DNA of 34,805 nucleotides from an uncultured Roseovarius sp. (GTDB lineage Bacteria > Pseudomonadota > Alphaproteobacteria > Rhodobacterales > Rhodobacteraceae). The translations under genes and the position numbers were made by a program. Where the stretch lies: contig CANNCP010000018.1 of NCBI GenBank assembly GCA_947503145.1, forward strand, positions 1-34,805. The letters are read 5' to 3'. Below are positions 25,606-34,176 of this stretch, one piece after another. The stretch's first letter is position 1, and every line of letters begins with the position of its first letter. The notes beneath the pieces were generated by a model, which saw nothing but the letters and a program-made list of their open reading frames with translations, was not told the DNA's origin and did no database searches.

Positions 25606-25806
25606 ATGGAGCAACGCAGCTCTCTGATTACGCTGGGTGTTCGCGACATGGATTGCGCGGCGAGGGTTTATGAAAAACTGGACCGGCAGCGTATCGAAAC
25701 CCTTGATGGGGTGATCGCGTGCGATCGGCATATCAGGGAAAACGCCTATAACGCGGGCGCACGGCTGTCGGAAATAGGCGCGTTTCGCTGGAACGGTTTT
25801 GGGTAA
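25606..25806 (+). pseudogene. glyoxalase-like (VOC) N-terminal fragment joined to unrelated sequence
   Basis: A 66-codon ORF starting directly after the hydrolase stop. Residues 1-25 (MEQRSSLITLGVRDMDCAARVYEKL) look like the first strand and helix of a VOC/glyoxalase domain, which normally runs about 120-130 residues. From residue 29 onward the sequence (DGVIACDRHIRENAYNAGARL) is not VOC-like and its origin is unknown to me. The simplest reading is an internal deletion that fused a VOC start to another gene's end while keeping the frame. Its TAA overlaps the ATG of the next gene (TAATG), so it still serves as a translational link. Confidence 0.5.
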
Positions 25807-26447
25807 TGCGCAAACCGGCCAGCATGTGGAGCCTGGAGACACTTGGCCGGGTGCGCCTTAGCCGACATTTCTACATGCGCGATTTTCTCTACTCGGAAAT
25901 CGGTAATTTCCACAACATTCAAAATATCCCGAAAAACCCTGATCTGGCAATAGAAAATGGCCGCCAGCTATGCTTGAAACTGCTCGATCCGCTAGAGGAA
26001 ACCTTTGGCCGGATCGCCATCCGCTCGGGTTATCGCAGCCCCGATCTGAACCGCTATGGTAACGAGATGAAGCTAAATTGCGCCCGCAACGACGCCAATT
26101 ACGGGCATCATATCTGGGACAGGGGCGATCCGGCACAGCGCGGCGCGGGCACGTCGCTGGTGATCCCGTGGTTCGCCGACCAGTACGATCAGGGCCGTGA
26201 CTGGCGCGATCTGGCGTGGTGGATTCATGATCATCTGCCGTTTTCGGATTTGTGTTTCTTTCCAAAGCTCTGTGCGATGAACCTCAGCTGGTGCGCCGCG
26301 CCGCGCCGTCAGATCGCCAGCTATATCGCGCCTCGGGGCACCCTGTTGGCGCACGGGGCGCACCCCGGTGAACCTGAGGCAGAACGCCGCAAACGCTATG
26401 CCGATTTCCCGCCCTTTCGCGGTATCGCCTATCCGTCAGGCGGTTGA
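25806..26447 (+). CDS. M15-like peptidase domain protein
   Basis: A 213-residue protein whose core resembles D-Ala-D-Ala carboxypeptidase-type (M15) folds: IRSGYRSPDLN followed by YGHHIWDRGD, where a His and Asp could bind zinc, and a later WIHDHLPFSD with another His. The exact M15 spacing HxxGxAxD is not present, so it may be a divergent or inactive member. No signal peptide is seen. The start overlaps the stop of the preceding ORF. Cell-wall hydrolysis is possible but not shown. Confidence 0.6.
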   Translation: MRKPASMWSLETLGRVRLSRHFYMRDFLYSEIGNFHNIQNIPKNPDLAIENGRQLCLKLLDPLEETFGRIAIRSGYRSPDLNRYGNEMKLNCARNDANYGHHIWDRGDPAQRGAGTSLVIPWFADQYDQGRDWRDLAWWIHDHLPFSDLCFFPKLCAMNLSWCAAPRRQIASYIAPRGTLLAHGAHPGEPEAERRKRYADFPPFRGIAYPSGG

Positions 26448-26516
26448 CGCGAAGCAGCGTTGTGGCAATGTGGACGCAAAGAAAAACAGGCGCCTTCGGG
26501 CAGAAGGATATGAGGC

Positions 26517-27227
26517 ATGCAGGAACCATTGGTGTTTTTGCCGGGCATGATGTGTGACGCCAGGGTGTTCGGTCCGCAACTGACCGCGCTCAGTCCGGAC
26601 ATGGCCGTGACAATCGCGCCGATCACCCAGGGCGACCGGATCGAGGAAATCGCGTCGAATCTGCTGGATGTTTTGCCGCGCAAATTTGCGCTGGCGGGGT
26701 TGTCACTGGGCGGGATCGTCGCGATGGAGGTGCTGCGCCGGGCCCCCGACAGGGTCAGCCGGATCGCGCTGATGGACACCAACCCACTGGCCGAGACCCC
26801 GAAATCCTCGGCCGACCTGGAGCCGCTGATCATCAAGGCGCGCTCCGGCAATCTGGCAGAGTTCGTGTCGGGCATCCTGCAGCCTGGCGTGCTGGCGCCC
26901 GGACCGGGCCGGACCGAGGTGATGGCGCTGGTGCGCGACATGGCAGAGCATCTGGGCGCGGATATCATCCTGCGGCAGGTGCGCGCCATGCAACGGCGGC
27001 GCGACTATCAGTCGGTGCTGCGCCGGTGCAAGACGCCCGCACTGGTGCTGTGCGGCGAACATGACGGGCTGACGCCGATCAAGCGGCACAAGTTCATGGC
27101 CGAACTCATTCCTTATGCGGAGCTGGAGGTGATCGAAGGGGCCGGGCATCTGCCGACGCTGGAGCGACCAGACGAGACCACCCAGGCGTTGCGGACCTGG
27201 ATGAAGCAGCCGCTGATCCTGCAGTAG
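26517..27227 (+). CDS. alpha/beta hydrolase
   Basis: A 236-residue serine hydrolase of the MenH/BioH-like fold. It shows FLPGMMCDARVF (oxyanion loop), the nucleophile elbow GLSLGG (S63), CGEHDGLTP with the acid, and EGAGHLPTLERP with the histidine. It has its own 69-nt upstream gap, so it may not belong to the preceding three-gene group. It runs convergent with phaZ. Substrate unknown; a link to PHA metabolism is possible by position only. Confidence 0.86.
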   Translation: MQEPLVFLPGMMCDARVFGPQLTALSPDMAVTIAPITQGDRIEEIASNLLDVLPRKFALAGLSLGGIVAMEVLRRAPDRVSRIALMDTNPLAETPKSSADLEPLIIKARSGNLAEFVSGILQPGVLAPGPGRTEVMALVRDMAEHLGADIILRQVRAMQRRRDYQSVLRRCKTPALVLCGEHDGLTPIKRHKFMAELIPYAELEVIEGAGHLPTLERPDETTQALRTWMKQPLILQ

Positions 27228-27282
27228 AAGGGGGGCGCATCGCCTGCAGCCGGGCGCGGGAGCCAAGCCGCAGGGTCGCGCG

Positions 27283-28569
27283 TTAGGCCGCGGCGCTTTT
27301 GTTCGCCGGTTTCTTCGCCTTGACCTGCTTCACCGCATCGCCGCTGTTGGCGTCGATGAAATTCAGCACCAAAGGACGGATATTGTTGCGCCAGCTCTTG
27401 CCCGCGAAGATGCCGTAATGGCCCGCGTCCGGCTCCAGATGGCTGGCCTTTAATGCGTCCGGCAATCCGGTGCACAGATCAAGCGCCGCGATGCATTGAC
27501 CGGGGGCCGAAATGTCGTCCTTGCCGCCCTCGACCGTCATGACCGCAACATTGCTGATCTTGCCGATATCGACAGCGCGGCCAGCGACGGTGAATTCATT
27601 GTTGGCGATCTCCAACCCTTTGAAGATACGCTCGACCGTCGACAGGTAGAATTCGGCGGTCATGTCCATGACGGCGAGATATTCATCATAGAACCTGTTA
27701 TGCTGGTCGTAGTCGCCATCTTTGCCCTTGGCGACGCGTGTGATCTGGTCGCTGAAGGCCATGCTGTGTTTTTCGCTGTTCATCGAGATGAACGAGGCCA
27801 GTTGCAGCAGGCCGGGATAGACCATGCGTCCGACGCCGGGGTATTTGAAACCGACGCGCTGGATCATTGTCTGTTCCAACTGACCCATCGTCACGCGGCG
27901 CCCGAAATCCGTCACTTCGGTGGGGGTGGCGTCCGGGTCGATCGGCCCGCCGATCAGGGTGAGCGAGCGCGGCTGCGCCTCGGGCTCTTCCTCGGCCAGA
28001 AGGGCCGCTGCGGCCAGTGCCAGCGGGGCGGGCTGGCAAACCGCGATCACGTGGGTGTCCGGCCCCATCGCGCGCATAAATTCCGCCAGGTAGAGCGTAT
28101 AATCCTCGACGTCGAACTTGCCCTCGCTGACGGGGATGTCGCGGGCGTTGTGCCAGTCGGTGATAAAGACTTCGCAGTTTACCAGCAGGCTCTTGACGGT
28201 CGAGCGCAACAGCGTCGCATAGTGGCCCGACATCGGCGCCACCAGCAGGACACGCCGTTTCATCGGCTTGCGGCCGGGCACGGCGAACTGGATCAGGTTG
28301 CCGAACGGCTTTTCGACGATGGTGTCGATGCTGACCAGGTGATCCCTGCCATCCACGCAGGTGAAGGTGCGAATGCCCCAGTCGGGCTTTGTCACCATGC
28401 GCGCAAAGGTCCGTTCGGTGACTTCGCCCCAGGCCGACAACCATTGGAATGCAGGGTTTGGCGTCATGCTGAAGATCGGATAGGATGCCATGGAAAGGGC
28501 AGTGGCCCCCAACCATTGGTTTGTGTTACGAAGGGTTTCCATCAGATCGTATGTAGCCATATAGCGCAT
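27283..28569 (-). CDS. phaZ: intracellular polyhydroxyalkanoate depolymerase
   Basis: PhaZ breaks down stored PHA granules in the cytoplasm. The 428-residue product has the intracellular-depolymerase N-terminus (MRYMATYDLMETLRNTNQWL) and a lipase-like box VCQPAP in which the nucleophile is a cysteine (C178), as in the Ralstonia PhaZ1 type. A late GHYGIF motif supplies the histidine region. The tail is Lys/Ala-rich. AAGGAGACG precedes the ATG at 28569; a longer in-frame start has no such site. It is divergent from phaC, with a near-match PhaR site between them. Confidence 0.93.
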   Translation of the reverse strand: MRYMATYDLMETLRNTNQWLGATALSMASYPIFSMTPNPAFQWLSAWGEVTERTFARMVTKPDWGIRTFTCVDGRDHLVSIDTIVEKPFGNLIQFAVPGRKPMKRRVLLVAPMSGHYATLLRSTVKSLLVNCEVFITDWHNARDIPVSEGKFDVEDYTLYLAEFMRAMGPDTHVIAVCQPAPLALAAAALLAEEEPEAQPRSLTLIGGPIDPDATPTEVTDFGRRVTMGQLEQTMIQRVGFKYPGVGRMVYPGLLQLASFISMNSEKHSMAFSDQITRVAKGKDGDYDQHNRFYDEYLAVMDMTAEFYLSTVERIFKGLEIANNEFTVAGRAVDIGKISNVAVMTVEGGKDDISAPGQCIAALDLCTGLPDALKASHLEPDAGHYGIFAGKSWRNNIRPLVLNFIDANSGDAVKQVKAKKPANKSAAA

Positions 28570-28639
28570 AAACGTCTCCTTGGGGCGCGGGGCCCGAATC
28601 TGTGTGCCGCTCTGCCCCTCCCGACAGTACAACATGATG

Positions 28640-28650
28640 CTGCATAGCAA
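28640..28650. promoter_or_regulatory. near-match PhaR operator between phaZ and phaC
   Basis: CTGC-ATA-GCAA differs from the palindrome CTGC-N3-GCAG at the last base only. It lies in the divergent phaZ-phaC spacer, so it could influence both genes. Weaker than the phaP sites. Confidence 0.35.
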
Positions 28651-28695
28651 AAAGACTAGGGGGAAACCATTTAAATGGCAACGCAGGAGGGCGCG

Positions 28696-30486
28696 ATGGA
28701 CAAAGACCTTGAAAAGATGAACGCAAATCTGGAGCGGGTCGAAGATCTGTCCCAGCGCCTGATCCAGGCGCTGTCAAAAAAGAACCCGGCCAATCCATCC
28801 CTGAGCGGACCGGATCAAGAGCTGTTCGCCAAGGCGGCGATGTCCTACTGGTCCGAGGCGTTGGAAAATCCCGGCAAGATTTACGAGCAGCAATTGGAGT
28901 ACTGGGGGAAGTCGGTCCGCCATTACATGGAAGCGCAGCAGATGCTGCTCAAGGGCGATGCTGTCGAAGTCTCGGGCGAGTCCGAGGATCAGCTGAAGGA
29001 CAAGCGTTTTTCCAACCCCATGTGGGAAACGAATCCGTATTTCAGCTACATACGCGAACAATACCAACTCAACGCCGAGGCCATCGCGCAGGCCGTATCG
29101 GAAGTGGAAGATCTGGCACCCAAGGAGAAGCAGCGGCTGAAATATTTCTCGCAGCAGATCATCGACATGATGTCTCCAACCAATTTCCTGGGAACCAACC
29201 CGGACGCCCTGGAACGCGCGATCGAGACCGAAGGCGAGTCCCTGGTCAAAGGGTTGGAGAACCTCATCGCGGACCTGGAGGCGAACAATGGTGAAATGGT
29301 CGTGCGCCTGGCGGATGAGAGCGCGTTCAAGGTGGGCGAAAACATCGCCACCACCCCGGGCGCGGTGGTCTACCGAAACGAGGTGATGGAGCTGATCCAG
29401 TACAGCCCCTCAACGGAAAAGGTGCATGAGATCCCGGTGGTGATATTTCCGCCCTGGATCAACAAATTCTACATTCTCGATCTCAAGGAACAAAACAGCC
29501 TGATCAAGTGGGTCACCGATCAGGGCTATACACTCTTTGTCGTGTCGTGGTTCAACCCCGATAGCAGTCATGCGCAGATCGGGATGGCTGATTATATTGA
29601 ACAGGGATTTCTGACCGCAATCCGCGAGATCAAGGCGATCACCGGGCAAAAACAGGTGAACGCCGTGGGCTACTGCATCGCGGGCACGACGCTGCATATG
29701 ACGCTGGCGCTGCTGGCCAAGCGCAAGGATACCAGCATCAGGTCGGCGACATTCTTTACCGCGCTCACCGATTTTTCGGAACAGGGGGAATTCACGCCCT
29801 TCCTGCAGGATGATTTCATCGACGGGATCGAGGCAGAGGTGGCAGAGCAGGGCATCTTGCGCGCCTTCATCATGGGGCGCACCATGTCGTTCCTGCGCTC
29901 CAACGACCTGATCTATCAACCCGCGATCAAGAGCTATATGATGGGTGAACAGCCCCCCGCCTTTGATCTGCTCTACTGGAATGGCGACGGCTCGAACCTG
30001 CCGGGCGCGATGGCCGTCGAATATTTGCGCGGCCTTTGCCAACGCAACGAATTCGTCACGGGCGGGGTCGATCTGCGGGGAGAAAAGCTGCATATCAGTG
30101 ACGTGAAGGTGCCGCTGATGTCGATCACCTGCCAGAGGGACCATATCGCGCCCTGGAAAGACTGCTATCGGGGGTTCCAGCAAACAAGTGCGAAGGACCG
30201 CACCTTTATCGTGTCGGAATCGGGCCATGTCGCAGGCATCGTCAACCCGCCCGGCAGAAAGAAGTATGGCCACTATACCAACGACGACCTGAAGGGGACG
30301 GCCAATGAGTGGCTGGAAGGTGCCGAGCGGCACGAGGGCAGTTGGTGGCCGCGCTGGGAGGCCTGGCTGCGCAAGCGCTCGGGCAAGAAGATCGAGGCCC
30401 GTCAGCCCGGTGATTCGAGCCATCAATCGCTCGGTCCCGCCCCCGGAACCTATGTCACCCGCAAATCGACAGGCGAGTTTTCCTAG
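28696..30486 (+). CDS. phaC: class I poly(R)-hydroxyalkanoic acid synthase
   Basis: PhaC polymerises (R)-3-hydroxyacyl-CoA into PHA at the granule surface. The 596-residue length fits class I, which works without a PhaE or PhaR subunit. The catalytic triad is visible: Cys327 in the synthase box GYCIAG, Asp482 in CQRDHIAPW and His511 in SGHVAGIVNPPG. The N-terminal domain includes the FSNPMWETNPYF segment. AGGAGGG lies just before the ATG at 28696; the ATG at 28675 is upstream of that site. It is followed by phaP after 129 nt, which contains two PhaR-type palindromes. Confidence 0.97.
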   Translation: MDKDLEKMNANLERVEDLSQRLIQALSKKNPANPSLSGPDQELFAKAAMSYWSEALENPGKIYEQQLEYWGKSVRHYMEAQQMLLKGDAVEVSGESEDQLKDKRFSNPMWETNPYFSYIREQYQLNAEAIAQAVSEVEDLAPKEKQRLKYFSQQIIDMMSPTNFLGTNPDALERAIETEGESLVKGLENLIADLEANNGEMVVRLADESAFKVGENIATTPGAVVYRNEVMELIQYSPSTEKVHEIPVVIFPPWINKFYILDLKEQNSLIKWVTDQGYTLFVVSWFNPDSSHAQIGMADYIEQGFLTAIREIKAITGQKQVNAVGYCIAGTTLHMTLALLAKRKDTSIRSATFFTALTDFSEQGEFTPFLQDDFIDGIEAEVAEQGILRAFIMGRTMSFLRSNDLIYQPAIKSYMMGEQPPAFDLLYWNGDGSNLPGAMAVEYLRGLCQRNEFVTGGVDLRGEKLHISDVKVPLMSITCQRDHIAPWKDCYRGFQQTSAKDRTFIVSESGHVAGIVNPPGRKKYGHYTNDDLKGTANEWLEGAERHEGSWWPRWEAWLRKRSGKKIEARQPGDSSHQSLGPAPGTYVTRKSTGEFS

Positions 30487-30512
30487 CAATACTGGTTGCT
30501 TGCAGGAAAATG

Positions 30513-30523
30513 CTGCAACGCAG
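30513..30523. promoter_or_regulatory. PhaR operator candidate 1 upstream of phaP
   Basis: CTGC-AAC-GCAG is an exact CTGC-N3-GCAG palindrome about 93 nt before the phaP ATG. That motif is, as I recall, the one reported for Paracoccus denitrificans PhaR. Confidence 0.65.
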
Positions 30524-30538
30524 AAATAATCCTTGAAA

Positions 30539-30553
30539 TGCTGCGGTGCAGCA
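30539..30553. promoter_or_regulatory. PhaR operator candidate 2 upstream of phaP
   Basis: TGCTGC-GGT-GCAGCA is a perfect 15-nt palindrome containing CTGC-N3-GCAG. It lies 28 nt (start to start) from candidate 1, close to three helical turns, which would suit cooperative binding by a repressor. Confidence 0.68.
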
Positions 30554-30615
30554 CGCATATTGATTGCAGACGCAGAAAGCGGGATCGGCCCGCAAGCGAC
30601 GAAAGGATTTATCAA

Positions 30616-31059
30616 ATGGCTAAGCAACAAGACTTCACCACCGCAATGAAAGACATCATGGGCGCATTCCCCGTCGACACCAAGTCAATGGAAGGCGCGT
30701 TCAAGAACCAAGCCGACCTGAGCGAAAAACTGTCGGGTGTTGCCCTGGACGCAGCCGAGAAATCGGCTGAAATTTCCAGCAACTGGACCAAAGCGACTCT
30801 GGCGAAGCTGTCGGACATGTCCAAAGCCAAGACCGAGCCTGCCGACTACGCCAAGGCAATGACCGATTTCGCATCGGCCAACGCCGAAGTTGCTGCCGAA
30901 AACATGGCAGCTTTCGCCGAAATCGCGAAAAAAGTGCAGACTGAAACCGTCGAGCTGATGATGTCGGCTGGCCGCGACATGCAGGCTGAGGCCACCAATG
31001 CCGTCAAGAAAGCCACCGACGACGCGACCGCCGCAGCGAAAAAAGCGACCACGAAGTAA
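30616..31059 (+). CDS. phaP: phasin
   Basis: Phasins coat PHA granules and control their number and size. The 147-residue product is almost entirely helical and amphipathic, rich in Ala, Lys and Glu, with the pattern FTTAMKDIMGAFPVD near the start, a central AEISSNWTKATLAKLSDM and a Lys/Ala/Thr-rich tail as in phasin_2-type proteins. GAAAGGA precedes the ATG at 30616. Two PhaR-type palindromes upstream and a strong terminator downstream suggest its own, PhaR-repressed transcript, which fits the usual high phasin expression when PHA accumulates. Confidence 0.93.
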   Translation: MAKQQDFTTAMKDIMGAFPVDTKSMEGAFKNQADLSEKLSGVALDAAEKSAEISSNWTKATLAKLSDMSKAKTEPADYAKAMTDFASANAEVAAENMAAFAEIAKKVQTETVELMMSAGRDMQAEATNAVKKATDDATAAAKKATTK

Positions 31060-31111
31060 GAGAACATCGGATCGCATCATCGCTCCTCCCTGCGATGATT
31101 GCGAAAGGATG

Positions 31112-31145
31112 AGGGCGAGCCGGATCGGCTCGCCCTTTCTTTTTG
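31112..31145 (+). terminator. intrinsic terminator of phaP
   Basis: AGGGCGAGCCG (31112-31122) and CGGCTCGCCCT (31126-31136) form a perfect 11-bp stem with a GAT loop, followed by a tail of mostly T. It separates phaP from phaR. Confidence 0.88.
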
Positions 31146-31180
31146 CTGCACATGCGATTAATACTTTCTGCACTGCTGCA
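31146..31180. promoter_or_regulatory. TGC-rich region before phaR (possible autoregulation)
   Basis: CTGCACATGCG (from 31146) and CTGCACTGCTGCA (31168-31180) lie within 55 nt of the phaR start. Both are TGC-rich but neither is an exact CTGC-N3-GCAG. PhaR autoregulation is known in Paracoccus, so a degenerate operator here is plausible. Confidence 0.35.
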
Positions 31181-31200
31181 TTCTCAGGAAGGAATACCTC

Positions 31201-31788
31201 GTGGTCGATACACAAAAGCCCCTTCTGATCAAGCGATACGCCAGCCGTCGGCTCTACAACACCGAGACGTCCGACTACGTCACGCTCGAAGACATCTCGG
31301 GGTTCATCCGCAGTGGACGCGAGGTGCAGATCATCGATCTGAAATCGGGTGACGACCTGACGCGGCAATACCTGCTGCAGATCATCGCCGAGCATGAGAG
31401 CCGAGGCGAAAGCGTGCTGCCGACCAATGTGCTGAACGATCTGGTGCGCAGCTACACGACACAGGCGGGCAGCATCGTGCCCGAGTTCCTTCAGGCCAGT
31501 TTCGACATGCTGCGTGACGGGCAGTCCAAGATGCTTGATAATATGACCAAGGCGACCCCCCTCGCAGCGATGCCCGGCATGGAGGCAATGCGCGCCCAGC
31601 AAGAGGCGTTCATCAAGGCGATGACTGGCGGGCTGGGGCCGCTGGGGGCCGGCGCGGCGTCAGAGCCCGAGTCCAAGGCGGGCAGCAGTGACGCCAAGGA
31701 CGCGGACAAACGCGATGGCGAGGACCTTGACGAGATCAAGCAGCAGCTCGCCGAATTGCAGCACAAACTGTCGAAGCTTGGCAAGTAA
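31201..31788 (+). CDS. phaR: polyhydroxyalkanoate synthesis repressor PhaR
   Basis: PhaR senses PHA: it binds nascent polymer and releases phaP and its own promoter. The 195-residue product has the PHB accumulation regulatory DNA-binding domain (LLIKRYASRRLYNTETSDYVTLEDI, residues 8-32 and on), then the QIIDLKSGDDLTRQ segment and the second domain with FLQASFDMLRDGQ. The C-terminal part is variable and ends in a coiled-coil-like DEIKQQLAELQHKLSKLGK. The start codon is GTG at 31201, placed well after AGGAAGG. Confidence 0.95.
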   Translation: MVDTQKPLLIKRYASRRLYNTETSDYVTLEDISGFIRSGREVQIIDLKSGDDLTRQYLLQIIAEHESRGESVLPTNVLNDLVRSYTTQAGSIVPEFLQASFDMLRDGQSKMLDNMTKATPLAAMPGMEAMRAQQEAFIKAMTGGLGPLGAGAASEPESKAGSSDAKDADKRDGEDLDEIKQQLAELQHKLSKLGK

Positions 31789-31805
31789 GCGGGTGATGCA
31801 CGGCT

Positions 31806-32771
31806 ATGGTTGACAGTCCGGGCCGGATCACCCTCTGGGGTATCGAGGTTTTCATGGCCGCGGCCGACGAGCGGTCCATTTCCGCCGCAGCACGTCGGCT
31901 TGGCGCCAGCCCGTCCACCGTCAGCCAGCAATTGACCAATCTTGAAACCGCGGTTGGCGCGACGCTGCTGCAGCGCAACGCGCGACCGGTGCGCCTGACA
32001 CGCGCGGGCGAGATCATGCACCGGCGCGCGCAGACCATCCTCAACGAGGCAGCACAGGTTCGCGCCGAGCTGGCGATGTCCGATCTGGCGATGCTGACCC
32101 GTTTCCGCCTCGGCATGATCGAGGATTTCGAGGCCGACGTGACGCCGCAGCTTCTGACCCACATGGCCGGAGAGCTGAAGGGCTGCCAGTTCCTGCTGGA
32201 AACCGGTGCCAGCCACACGCTTCATGACCTGCTCGACGCCCGCGCGCTCGATGTGATCGTGGCGGCCGAACTGGGGGGAGAGGCGGACTGGGTCGAAGTG
32301 CATCCGCTCCTGCGTGAAGGGTTCATCGTGGCCACTCCCAAAGGCATGATCGACCCAGCCAAGGACGTGCTGGATCAGCTGAAACGCGCCCCTCTGGTGC
32401 AATACACTCAGCGCCACTACATGGGCCGCCTCGTGACGTCGCATCTGGCCCGACAAAACATTTCGCTGCCGTATCGGTTCGAACTGGACAGCTATCACGC
32501 CATTCTTGCCCTGGTCGGACAGGGCAGCGGCTGGACCATCCTCACGCCGCTGGCGCTGATGCGTGCGCGCCGCTTTGCCGATCAGATCGATGTAATGCCG
32601 CTGCCATTCGAGCCACTCAGCCGAACCATCAGCCTGACCGCGCGCAAGAATATCCTGCAAAACATGCCTTCGCAGGTCGCCGCGACGCTCAAGCCCATCT
32701 TGCAGGCCAGCATCGTCGCGCCCGCGATTGCGCGGCATCCGTTCCTCGACGGCCAAATCACCGTTCTCTGA
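31806..32771 (+). CDS. LysR family transcriptional regulator
   Basis: A 321-residue regulator with an N-terminal winged helix-turn-helix (about 10-68: GIEVFMAAADERSISAAARRLG, then SPSTVSQQLTNLE), followed by a linker helix and a periplasmic-binding-type effector domain. It begins 17 nt after the phaR stop, so it may be read from the same transcript, although no strong ribosome site is visible. Target and effector are unknown: the usual divergent target gene is missing, since the next gene is convergent. Confidence 0.92.
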   Translation: MVDSPGRITLWGIEVFMAAADERSISAAARRLGASPSTVSQQLTNLETAVGATLLQRNARPVRLTRAGEIMHRRAQTILNEAAQVRAELAMSDLAMLTRFRLGMIEDFEADVTPQLLTHMAGELKGCQFLLETGASHTLHDLLDARALDVIVAAELGGEADWVEVHPLLREGFIVATPKGMIDPAKDVLDQLKRAPLVQYTQRHYMGRLVTSHLARQNISLPYRFELDSYHAILALVGQGSGWTILTPLALMRARRFADQIDVMPLPFEPLSRTISLTARKNILQNMPSQVAATLKPILQASIVAPAIARHPFLDGQITVL

Positions 32772-32793
32772 ACCGGCATCATGGCGCGTGACA

Positions 32794-34005
32794 TTACGTC
32801 CCGTAGCGCGCCGTTTGTCCCATTACTTCGGCTGCGGCGTCGCATATTGCCGTTGCGATCAGATCGAGCTGGCTGCGCGACAGACGCGCGGGCAGGCGGG
32901 TATCGCAGGCCGACATCAGCATCGCGCGGGTCTGTGGCAGGTCGGGCACGTCGCCGGGGATGAACCGCCAGTTCCAGAAGGCGCGGGCATTGTCGGTCGA
33001 CTGTCCGAACACCTGGACTTTCACACCGTGCGCGGCGGCCGCTGCGGCAAAGGCGCGGGCTGCGGCATCGTCCATACCCACCAGATTGAACTGGATCGAA
33101 TCCGGTGCGCGCTCTTCTGGGGGCAGGGGGGGCGGTACGTCCAGCCATGGGCTGTCATTCAGACAGGCCGCGACATAGTCATGATTGGCGCGTCCGTCCC
33201 GCACCCGGCGGGGGATTTCAGCCAGCTGCGGGCGGATGATCGCGGCGCTGAGGTTGCTCAGGCGCAGATTGTAGAGTGGCAGCCGGTTCTGCCAGCGCTC
33301 GAACGCAGCACCCAATGCGGGATCGCTTCCGGCCATGTGCTTGGCCCAGTTATGCTCGTAAGCGCCGGACATGATGATGGCGCGGGCGACCAGATCGGCG
33401 TCGTCGGTGATCATGATCCCACCTTCGCCTGCGTTCACCAGCTTGTAGGACTGGAATGAAAAACAGCCCACCCGCCCCAGCGTGCCGATGTTGCGCCCGT
33501 GCCAGCGCGTACCCAACGAGTGCGCGGCGTCCTCTATCACCGGGATGTCGCGCGCAGTGCAGAGCGCCAGGATCGCATCCATGTCCGAGGTGTGGCCGCG
33601 CATGTGGCTGATGATCACCGCGCCGATGTCGCGGCCCAGTTTTGCCTCGAAATCCTGCAGGTCGATTCGGTAATTCGCCCCCACTTCGCACAGCACCGGC
33701 AGGCAGTCGGCATGCAGGACCGCAGAAGGTACGGCGGCAAAGGTAAAGGCCGGGATCAGCACCCGCGCACCGCGTGGCAGATCGAGCGCCTTGAGCGACA
33801 GGAAAAGCGCAGCCGAGCAACTGGAAACCGCCAACGCGTATTTCGTGCCCATCAGTGTGGCGAATTCGCGCTCCAGCAGGGCTACGGGCGCGTCCTGCGG
33901 TGCTGTGTAGCGAAACAGATCGCCAGATTGCAGCATCGCGTCGATGGCAGCGCGGGCCGCCTCGGGGATCGGTTCGGCGTCGTAGGTGTTGGATGCGAGT
34001 GTCAT
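32794..34005 (-). CDS. DegT/DnrJ/EryC1/StrS family aminotransferase
   Basis: A 403-residue PLP enzyme of the sugar-aminotransferase family, which usually aminates keto-sugar nucleotides for polysaccharides or antibiotics. PLP lysine K188 sits in SFQSYKLVNAGEGG, and the cofactor aspartate D159 with H162 is in IEDAAHSLG. The N-terminal sequence FRYTAPQDAPVALLEREFA is family-like. No other sugar-nucleotide genes are in the window, so its pathway is unknown. A perfect 11-bp inverted repeat lies 9 nt before the ATG on the transcribed side. Confidence 0.9.
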   Translation of the reverse strand: MTLASNTYDAEPIPEAARAAIDAMLQSGDLFRYTAPQDAPVALLEREFATLMGTKYALAVSSCSAALFLSLKALDLPRGARVLIPAFTFAAVPSAVLHADCLPVLCEVGANYRIDLQDFEAKLGRDIGAVIISHMRGHTSDMDAILALCTARDIPVIEDAAHSLGTRWHGRNIGTLGRVGCFSFQSYKLVNAGEGGIMITDDADLVARAIIMSGAYEHNWAKHMAGSDPALGAAFERWQNRLPLYNLRLSNLSAAIIRPQLAEIPRRVRDGRANHDYVAACLNDSPWLDVPPPLPPEERAPDSIQFNLVGMDDAAARAFAAAAAAHGVKVQVFGQSTDNARAFWNWRFIPGDVPDLPQTRAMLMSACDTRLPARLSRSQLDLIATAICDAAAEVMGQTARYGT

Positions 34006-34013
34006 GTTTTCAT

Positions 34014-34040
34014 ATTTCCCGAAAGACAGTTTCGGGAAAT
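34014..34040. promoter_or_regulatory. inverted repeat before the DegT-family gene
   Basis: ATTTCCCGAAA (34014-34024) and TTTCGGGAAAT (34030-34040) are exact reverse complements around a 5-nt loop. It ends 8 nt upstream of the ATG and would overlap the ribosome-binding region of the minus-strand transcript, so it could be an operator or an RNA hairpin controlling translation. Confidence 0.45.
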
Positions 34041-34176
34041 CTTAAATCAATTGCACACCTGTCAAAAGCGAAAACTTTGCGACAGCGTGTCACTGTAGCG
34101 TGATACCGATTCTTGCAGTGAATTACAGCAATGGCTGCAGTGAGCGATTTTTAAGTCAGGCCAGGCGGGAGGGTAT

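Noticed and set aside
27496..28647. 383-codon plus-strand ORF opposite phaZ
   Set aside because: Antisense of a well-supported depolymerase gene with no family match.
28675..28695. Upstream ATG of phaC at 28675
   Set aside because: AGGAGGG lies between it and the ATG at 28696, so the downstream start is the better one.
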